Shown here: positions 7,301 through 11,015 of the stretch, in pieces
Layout of the letters: every line of letters starts with the position of its first letter
Numbering within the stretch: the stretch's first letter is position 1
NCBI GenBank assembly: GCA_905233515.1
Contig: CAJOEQ010000010.1
Span: 1-11,015, forward strand
Origin: an uncultured Synergistales bacterium
GTDB lineage: Bacteria; Synergistota; Synergistia; Synergistales; Aminobacteriaceae
Direction of reading: 5' to 3'
Length of the DNA stretch: 11,015 nucleotides
Notes under the pieces: model-generated
The model's database searches: none
What the model saw: only the letters and a program-made list of their open reading frames with translations
What the model was told of the DNA's origin: nothing
Translations under genes and position numbers: made by a program

Positions 7301-8865
7301 ACGGGGCTTTAACTTGCGGATTTGCTGTGAATCAATTTAATGAATACGCTGATTTATTTAATTCGAGCAGCTTATATAGAAATTTTCCTGATCCTTCTTT
7401 TGTGCTGCCTAATAAATTTGTGTTAAAGAATACGACTCCCCTTATTCCTGAATTTGGAGCAAATACAGCGCGTGAAATTGCTATGGAAATGCGAGGAGTG
7501 AGAATTTATGCAGCTGATTTTAATATGTTCACGACAAATCGACTCTTACAAGACGCAAGATATAGAATTGACATACCTTTATATAATGCGAGCTTCAAGC
7601 CTGCTGATAATGTGAAAGTTGATTTATACTGGGTTCAAGACAGAACAGAGGCCGCACTCGCAAACAAAACTTTTATAGCGTCAACGACTGTAAATATGGC
7701 TGGCTGGTCTGACTCAGAAAATAATAAGACTTGGGCGAGATTTAATTTTACGCCTTCAAATATTCCTGCAAACAAGGCCGGCGAACATTATCAATTTTAT
7801 GCAATTATTGACCCTGATAATAATATTAATGAAGTTCACGAGAAAAGGGACTTGACGAAAGACTCAGGCGGAAATAATGAGGGCTATTTTGAGTTTTCTG
7901 TTGAGGCTGGAGCAAGTGCAATGACTACAAAAGCAGCAATAAACGCAGTAAGACTCGCAGCAAGCAATAACGATTTTGAATTACCCGATATTACTTACAA
8001 CGGCTATAAAAAATGGTCAGATTTCTACGACGCTGAAATAGCGAACTCAGAAGGCCCGGTTTATCTTGATGTTGTTATCACTAATAAAACTAGTTATACA
8101 TTGCCTGATACTGAACTCAAAGCGGCATATATTGATCCTGAAATTTGGCAGGATGAGCAGCGAATCCCCTCTACAGTTTTCGGCCATTCATTTACGCTAT
8201 TCCCGAATGAAATTTATAAATTCAGCGTAGTAATTGATGATGCTTTTGCTAGTGAGATGAGAAGAGTCGGCAATAAAAATACTTTTTGTACATATACTAT
8301 GTTCTGGCTTAGTGATATTTTATCGCCTGATAATATTTTGACACCTGACTCTGACCCTGAACTCGAAATATATAACAGCGACTCAACGCCGGAATCAGAA
8401 GACGTAATAATTTATTATTGTGATACAGTAATCACAGAAAATTATACGCTTTCAAGTGATACGGCCTTATACTGGCGAATTAACGATGCAGCTGAACTTA
8501 TTTACAGCTCTGAATCAGCAAGCAATGATGTTTATACACTGCCTGTAGTTGTAACGAGTAAAGATTTTAATATAGTCGTGAATCCTGAAGACTCGGCAGC
8601 TGTCATGACAGATAAATTTGACGTAACAATTAGCACTATTCCAAATGTAACACCTGCGGCAAATTATTCATTCACTGTAGAAATATCAGAAGACGGCGAA
8701 AACTGGGAGATTTATGACTTCTTAACGCTTAAAGCAGGCAGCCAGAATAATAATGACACAATAATTAATTATGCAGGTTCAGGCGGCGGAGGCTGTAATC
8801 CTGGATTCTCGTTATTTGTGTCGAGTTTGATTTTAGCGGCTTTATTTATCAGACGCAGAGCATAA
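4378..8865 (+). CDS. large secreted surface protein with FG-GAP/VCBS-like repeats, CARDB-like domain and Synergist-CTERM tail
   Basis: The product has 1495 residues. A signal peptide (MKCK, hydrophobic core, then SQAQA, residues 1-22) predicts export with cleavage at AQA|VS. The region of about 280-460 carries calcium-loop motifs of integrin-like (FG-GAP/VCBS) beta-propeller repeats: D289FNNDG, D362FDGDG and D444IDGDG, each followed by acidic/hydrophobic residues; a degenerate copy is near 618. A central region of about 660-940 is rich in Ser/Thr and mixed helix/strand, and I do not recognise it. Residues of about 1063-1160 resemble a CARDB adhesion domain (FKPADNVKVDLYWV, later YAIIDPDNNINEVHE). 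The C-terminus has GSGGGGCNPGF (1467-1477), a hydrophobic helix and RRRA, the tripartite Synergist-CTERM sorting pattern; the Cys1473 motif suggests intramembrane processing and surface anchoring. Its role is unknown; an adhesin or surface binding protein is a guess. It has its own promoter and terminator, so it is not part of the flanking reductase units. Confidence 0.92.
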   Translation: MKCKILALSLIAGLLVSSQAQAVSIKGKAISTITDILSHARGLDNVSSEDTHLEIEKFSLMRLLDNGQLNLLYNIGSRDNDLSLGGIKAYPLDSEKFGEGGFITALARTTFNNNKIIIASSRNMFEANSDLDLFLDSNRLYYLYFIAVNNDSDGKISQSRFGAWRYPKQIHGTDSGYIKDIKAGIFVEGFDGELVMTSTMEVTNDNSIRAVKFTDKKVTAKFDFWALFADESGDVKYKKLDNLTQIKDGFTAGALNGIANVSDGDWTKVNNLDATTASPYISIKTAAGDFNNDGCNNEIAVMTADRWGINLFVYQITYENNNFVIRTMKDLGRINSYSNETAFNGCFNGSSIMIGGDIVTGDFDGDGETEFMALFKADPAPQTYYTAFKAIKYKWNNNKGDFDTSVFEHNFPVSYKHLVPIDNTIGYEQSSSGLWGGLKAAVLDIDGDGTDEIAFTGYEWEQVDRGIATKMYLNQKLETLFEWKATFVYKARPCVMLLKTNTGNFSYIFRGDFIVNKTFTISGSDMAREYEKGNYSYNIQNYMLSPFAQGSSIRALVDRELAIAAGSFFGQFGLVKECDDLAIRTHDGEIIIFKSNGSNFEQAYTFDSGGNLELIAADFAHEGVELDKPERIITENDRSYTTVLQGIPYHVDTIAADGKTVTAEPVNFSYTKGSKVEYSTSSSESDKKNTKFNMSSTVETIFALDSDVTRNVVGGLKTITNLYGTIKTIAGIIPGTDSYVKAVDKTAGNVLNFLNKLTDKVENIKQGYDNEIEDKEVFQSTFSDRFDVISYVYANQYTWRYPILNTGAYFGTVSKDFKYLTKQDFVTFSMYDDTNTDHFSNNIAYQPTHENGNLFSYPAAVANIENYNSRQADLSEIIGVQFGIPMTMGFTKIKSSEHEETSSTKVTTGYISQAASLVDSLFSTNIAKVPEASTGPTFTKKTSSQEKFVINLVNADGARLLGNYRIQAQAFIADNGALTCGFAVNQFNEYADLFNSSSLYRNFPDPSFVLPNKFVLKNTTPLIPEFGANTAREIAMEMRGVRIYAADFNMFTTNRLLQDARYRIDIPLYNASFKPADNVKVDLYWVQDRTEAALANKTFIASTTVNMAGWSDSENNKTWARFNFTPSNIPANKAGEHYQFYAIIDPDNNINEVHEKRDLTKDSGGNNEGYFEFSVEAGASAMTTKAAINAVRLAASNNDFELPDITYNGYKKWSDFYDAEIANSEGPVYLDVVITNKTSYTLPDTELKAAYIDPEIWQDEQRIPSTVFGHSFTLFPNEIYKFSVVIDDAFASEMRRVGNKNTFCTYTMFWLSDILSPDNILTPDSDPELEIYNSDSTPESEDVIIYYCDTVITENYTLSSDTALYWRINDAAELIYSSESASNDVYTLPVVVTSKDFNIVVNPEDSAAVMTDKFDVTISTIPNVTPAANYSFTVEISEDGENWEIYDFLTLKAGSQNNNDTIINYAGSGGGGCNPGFSLFVSSLILAALFIRRRA

Positions 8866-8875
8866 ATATATTTAT

Positions 8876-8911
8876 ATTCCCTGTGCTTTAATGAGTGCGG
8901 GGAATTTTTTT
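8876..8911 (+). terminator. intrinsic terminator of the large secreted-protein gene
   Basis: ATTCCCTGTGC and GTGCGGGGAAT pair over 11 bp (three G-U pairs) around an 8-base loop, followed by a run of T. It starts 11 bases after the stop codon and separates this gene from trxA. Confidence 0.88.
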
Positions 8912-8951
8912 ATAACGCAAATAATTATTCACAAAACGAAATAATTACCTA

Positions 8952-8980
8952 TTGACGAAATCGCGCTACTTTAAGAAAAT
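8952..8980 (+). promoter_or_regulatory. candidate promoter for the trxA-grdA-grdC unit
   Basis: TTGACG (8952-8957) and GAAAAT (8975-8980) are separated by 17 bases, giving 5/6 and 4/6 matches to the sigma70 consensus. It lies between the upstream terminator and trxA, where a promoter is required. The -10 match is modest. Confidence 0.42.
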
Positions 8981-9017
8981 AACATAATCCCATTATAAAC
9001 GGAGGTGAAATACAAAA

Positions 9018-9356
9018 ATGGCAATAACTGAGATCACAAAAGAAAACTTTGAGGCCGAATTCAAAAACAGCCCACTCCCTGCAGTGCTTGACTTCTGGGG
9101 GCCAAAGTGCGGTCCTTGCATGGCATTAATGCCGAAGTATCACGAACTCGCAGATAATCCCAAATATGAAGGCAAATTTAAATTCTGTTCGGTTGATACG
9201 TCAAAGAATCGCAGAGTCTCAATGATGGTACGTCCTGCAGTAATGGCGCAGCCCACGTTTTTATTCTTTAAAGACGGTCAGGAGGTCGCAAGAATCAGCG
9301 GTGACGGCACAACAATTGAAGAAATAACGGCCAAAGTTGACGAGCTTTGCGCATAA
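9018..9356 (+). CDS. trxA: thioredoxin, electron donor of the reductase system
   Basis: This 112-residue cytoplasmic single-domain thioredoxin has the active site W27-G-P-K-C31-G-P-C34, the buried Asp at 25, and the cis-proline in QPT (Pro79) that packs against the dithiol. In glycine reductase systems thioredoxin reduces the selenenyl-sulfide of protein A after each turnover, and its gene commonly lies next to grd genes. Here it leads the unit, 105 bases before grdA. A strong GGAGGTGA (9001-9008) precedes the ATG by 9 bases. The Trp is followed by Gly-Pro-Lys rather than the usual Ala-x-Trp, a variation seen outside classical TrxA. The partner reductase TrxB is not in the window. The thioredoxin fold is certain; the pathway role rests on position. 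Confidence 0.93.
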   Translation: MAITEITKENFEAEFKNSPLPAVLDFWGPKCGPCMALMPKYHELADNPKYEGKFKFCSVDTSKNRRVSMMVRPAVMAQPTFLFFKDGQEVARISGDGTTIEEITAKVDELCA

Positions 9357-9461
9357 AGTATTTTGCATAGTGTAAAAATTTATAAAGTGGAATAAATTAA
9401 ATCAGCTTAAATCATTAACACAAAAATTTTTATTAATCTTAAAGAAGGGAAGGTGTCAAAC

Positions 9462-9938
9462 ATGGGTAAACTTGCAGGGAAAAAATTATTGCTTCTCGGT
9501 GAACGTGACGGCGTGCCCGGTCCTGCAATGGAAGCATGTTTGAAGGATAGCGGCGCAGAGATTATTTTCTCGGCGACCGAGTGTTTTGTCTGAACAGCCG
9601 CAGGTGCGATGGACTTGCAAAATCAGCAGCGAGTAAAAGACGCTGGAGAAAAATACGGCACTGACTGTATAGTAATTCTTGGCAGCTCTGACGCAGAAGG
9701 AGCAGAAATTTACGCCGAGACAGTTACAGCAGGCGATCCGACTTATGCAGGCCCACTCGCCGGAGTCTCGTTGGGACTCCCCGTATATCACGTATTTGAC
9801 CCTGTAATTAGAGCTGAATGCGACCCCGCGGCTTGGGAAGAACAAATCAGCATGATGGAAATGGTGCTCGATCCTGACGCACTAACTGAAGCAGTTAAAG
9901 GAATGCGCGAGCAGTACAGCCAGAACGTTATTGAATAA
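9462..9938 (+). CDS. grdA: Glycine/sarcosine/betaine reductase protein A, selenoprotein GrdA, with in-frame UGA
   Basis: This is the small shared carrier selenoprotein. Its selenocysteine takes the carboxymethyl group from protein B and hands a ketene-equivalent to protein C, which leaves a selenenyl-sulfide that thioredoxin reduces. Reading the TGA at 9591-9593 as selenocysteine gives 158 residues, the usual GrdA length, with Sec at residue 44 in C41-F-V-U44, as in the family. Flanking blocks are equally typical: RDGVPGPAM and SATECFV before it, [11 protein letters not shown] and [17 protein letters not shown] after it. The ATG at 9462 follows a GGGAAGG site. Stopping at the TGA would leave 43 residues, and starting at the ATG at 9609 would lose the active site. 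It is preceded by trxA and followed by a terminator. Because protein A serves all three substrates, this gene does not settle whether the system uses glycine or betaine. Confidence 0.96.
9591..9645 (+). promoter_or_regulatory. candidate SECIS region after the grdA UGA (structure uncertain)
   Basis: A selenocysteine insertion element must lie just after the UGA, but no single clean hairpin stands out. One candidate is a short stem CGC/GCG around AGGU, with its loop only 8 bases after the UGA. The other is CAGCG/CGCTG (9627-9631 with 9641-9645) around a 9-base loop with G in second place, about 38 bases after the UGA, at or past the usual limit. Confidence 0.35.
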
Positions 9939-9955
9939 ACATCGAAAATATAACA

Positions 9956-9990
9956 GCCCGGGGAATCTCAAAATCTCCGGGCATTTTTTG
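9956..9990 (+). terminator. intrinsic terminator between grdA and grdC
   Basis: GCCCGGGGA (9956-9964) and TCTCCGGGC (9974-9982) pair over 9 bp with one G-U pair, followed by ATTTTTT. It begins 17 bases after the grdA stop and ends 22 bases before the grdC ATG, which leaves no room for a separate promoter after it. grdC is therefore probably expressed by read-through at a lower level than grdA. Confidence 0.87.
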
Positions 9991-10012
9991 TAAACTGGAG
10001 AGAGATAATATC

Positions 10013-10849
10013 ATGAAAGTAGGAATTAAGAGTTATTCATATTGCCTGAATCACGCACCCGAAACAGGCAGTCATTACGGCGGAACACCTTGGGAGGCTA
10101 TCCAAAGCGGCAAAGAGCAAGAATATCTTGATTCACTTCCTAAATTTTTGCAGAGCTATGATCACGCTTTACACTATGCACCGAATCAGACTTATATAGG
10201 CGGAATCTCTTATGAAGAATTTGAGTCAATGCCTACACCGTGGACAGCAAATTTATTACCTGACGAGAAAGCAAAACGCTACGGAAAATTTGGCGAATTA
10301 ATGCCTGAAGATGAGTTTTTAGGGCTTATTTCTGCGTGTGATGAGTTCGAACTCGTTTGGCTTGAAAAAAGTTTTGCCGAGTCAGTCAGCAAAAAATTAT
10401 CTGAAGATCCCGTAATAACTGAAGCAATCATAAAAAGAGTCGTACGTCCTAAAAATATGCATGATCTTGACGAAATTAATAAAGAAGTTGCAGAACGCGG
10501 CGCGTTACCTCTTTATAATAATAATCAAGTCGTCGGCTGTATAAGAATGGGACATCCTACGGATCATTGTTTGACAGCTCATGTCTTAATGGAAAATTTA
10601 GCGGGTAAGGCTTCAGGAGTATTAGCTTTATTGCATTTGCTCAAAAATAGCGGATTAGATCCTAAAGATTTAGATTTTGTTATTGAGTGTTCAGAAGAAG
10701 GCGCGGGCGATGTCGGACAACGTGCAGGCGGAAATTTTGCTAAAGCTATTGCAGAAGTTGCAGGCTGTGTGAATGCGTCGGGCTGTGATGTTCGAGGCTT
10801 CTGCGCTGGGCCTGTCAATGCGATGATTAACGCGGCCATGAAAGCATAA
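10013..10849 (+). CDS. grdC: Glycine/sarcosine/betaine reductase protein C subunit GrdC, C-terminal half missing
   Basis: Protein C (GrdC plus GrdD) receives the acetyl group from protein A and releases acetyl phosphate. The 278-residue product matches the N-terminal half of GrdC: YAPNQTYIG (55-63), GKFGELMPEDEF (91-102), AHVLMENLAGKAS (189-201), ECSEE (225-229), GGNFAKAIAEVAGCVNA, and DVRGFCAGPVNAM around Cys264, which aligns with the KAS III/FabH-type cysteine region. Full GrdC has about 510 residues; here a TAA ends the frame soon after this cysteine. The downstream bases in all frames do not resume GrdC, so this is not a simple point frameshift. The start follows GGAGAGAG. It could be a truncated, non-functional copy, a naturally split subunit with the other half elsewhere, or a deletion or assembly join. 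GrdD is not in the window. Confidence 0.88.
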   Translation: MKVGIKSYSYCLNHAPETGSHYGGTPWEAIQSGKEQEYLDSLPKFLQSYDHALHYAPNQTYIGGISYEEFESMPTPWTANLLPDEKAKRYGKFGELMPEDEFLGLISACDEFELVWLEKSFAESVSKKLSEDPVITEAIIKRVVRPKNMHDLDEINKEVAERGALPLYNNNQVVGCIRMGHPTDHCLTAHVLMENLAGKASGVLALLHLLKNSGLDPKDLDFVIECSEEGAGDVGQRAGGNFAKAIAEVAGCVNASGCDVRGFCAGPVNAMINAAMKA

Positions 10850-10884
10850 ATACATTTTCTCAGCATAACATATACACTCCTCCT

Positions 10885-10922
10885 AAAGAAAAACGGTCCC
10901 GGCCCATTCAGACCAGAACCGT
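10885..10922 (-). terminator. convergent intrinsic terminator, strongest on the minus strand
   Basis: On the minus strand ACGGTTCTGGTC and GGCCGGGACCGT pair over all 12 bp (three G-U pairs) around a TGAATG loop, followed by TTTTCTTT. On the plus strand the wobble pairs become A-C mismatches and the tail is GCTAATTTTT, so it may also weakly end grdC transcription. Its polarity implies a minus-strand gene entering from the right edge. Confidence 0.8.
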
Positions 10923-10961
10923 GCTAATTTTTCCGTGCTTTAATGTGCGAAATATTACAGG

Positions 10962-11015
10962 CTAGTCAATCTTGAACGACAAAACCAGGTAAAGTCCTCC
11001 TGAAGGCTGAAGCTC
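10962..11015 (-). CDS. possible C-terminal fragment of a minus-strand gene (runs off the right edge)
   Basis: Seventeen codons read ELQPSGGLYLVLSFKID and end in TAG, 40 bases before the minus-strand terminator. The alternating hydrophobic GLYLVLSF pattern resembles a terminal beta-strand. All three minus-strand frames stay open for most of this short stretch, so the frame is chosen on composition and on the terminator downstream. No family can be named. Confidence 0.35.
   Translation of the reverse strand, partial: ELQPSGGLYLVLSFKID

Noticed and set aside
9486..9845. minus-strand open frame of 119 codons opposite grdA
   Set aside because: It is antisense to a well-supported grdA, has no recognisable motif, and has a Cys/Arg/Ser-rich composition typical of a shadow frame.
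10847..10849. grdC stop read through as another recoded codon
   Set aside because: It is TAA, not TGA, and the following codons do not resemble GrdC.
10579..10866. minus-strand open frame of 95 codons opposite the grdC 3' end
   Set aside because: Most of it is antisense to conserved GrdC motifs, and it has no family signature.

Overview
The window looks like a chromosomal segment from an anaerobic, amino-acid-fermenting member of the Synergistota (Synergistaceae), AT-rich (roughly 40% GC by eye) and perhaps an uncultured gut lineage. Two things point there. The first is a set of glycine/sarcosine/betaine reductase genes, including two UGA-encoded selenoproteins. The second is a large secreted protein that ends in a GSGGGGCNPGF, hydrophobic helix, RRRA tail, the pattern of the Synergist-CTERM sorting signal. 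The genus and species cannot be read from the sequence.

Layout. The left part (1-4082) is read on the minus strand, in the order grdE, grdB, BCCT transporter; the transporter runs off the left edge. An AT-rich divergent intergenic region (4083-4377) follows. Next comes a 1495-residue secreted repeat protein on the plus strand (4378-8865) with a strong terminator. A plus-strand cluster then runs trxA (9018-9356), grdA (9462-9938), an intrinsic terminator, and a grdC-like gene that stops at about half the usual length (10013-10849). At the right edge a minus-strand-oriented terminator and a possible C-terminal fragment of a minus-strand gene close the window.

How the genes fit together. GrdE (pyruvoyl-forming) and GrdB (selenocysteine) form substrate-specific protein B. 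GrdA is the small carrier selenoprotein A, which receives the carboxymethyl group. GrdC belongs to protein C, which releases acetyl phosphate. Thioredoxin supplies the electrons. The adjacent BCCT transporter and the direct grdE-grdB order without grdA between them suggest that protein B here may use betaine (GrdI/GrdH-like) rather than glycine. GrdD, thioredoxin reductase and the C-terminal half of GrdC are not in the window. The points most worth a second look are the half-length GrdC, the terminator inside the grdA-grdC unit, the hairpin directly after the GrdB UGA, and the giant surface protein that separates the two halves of the reductase locus.
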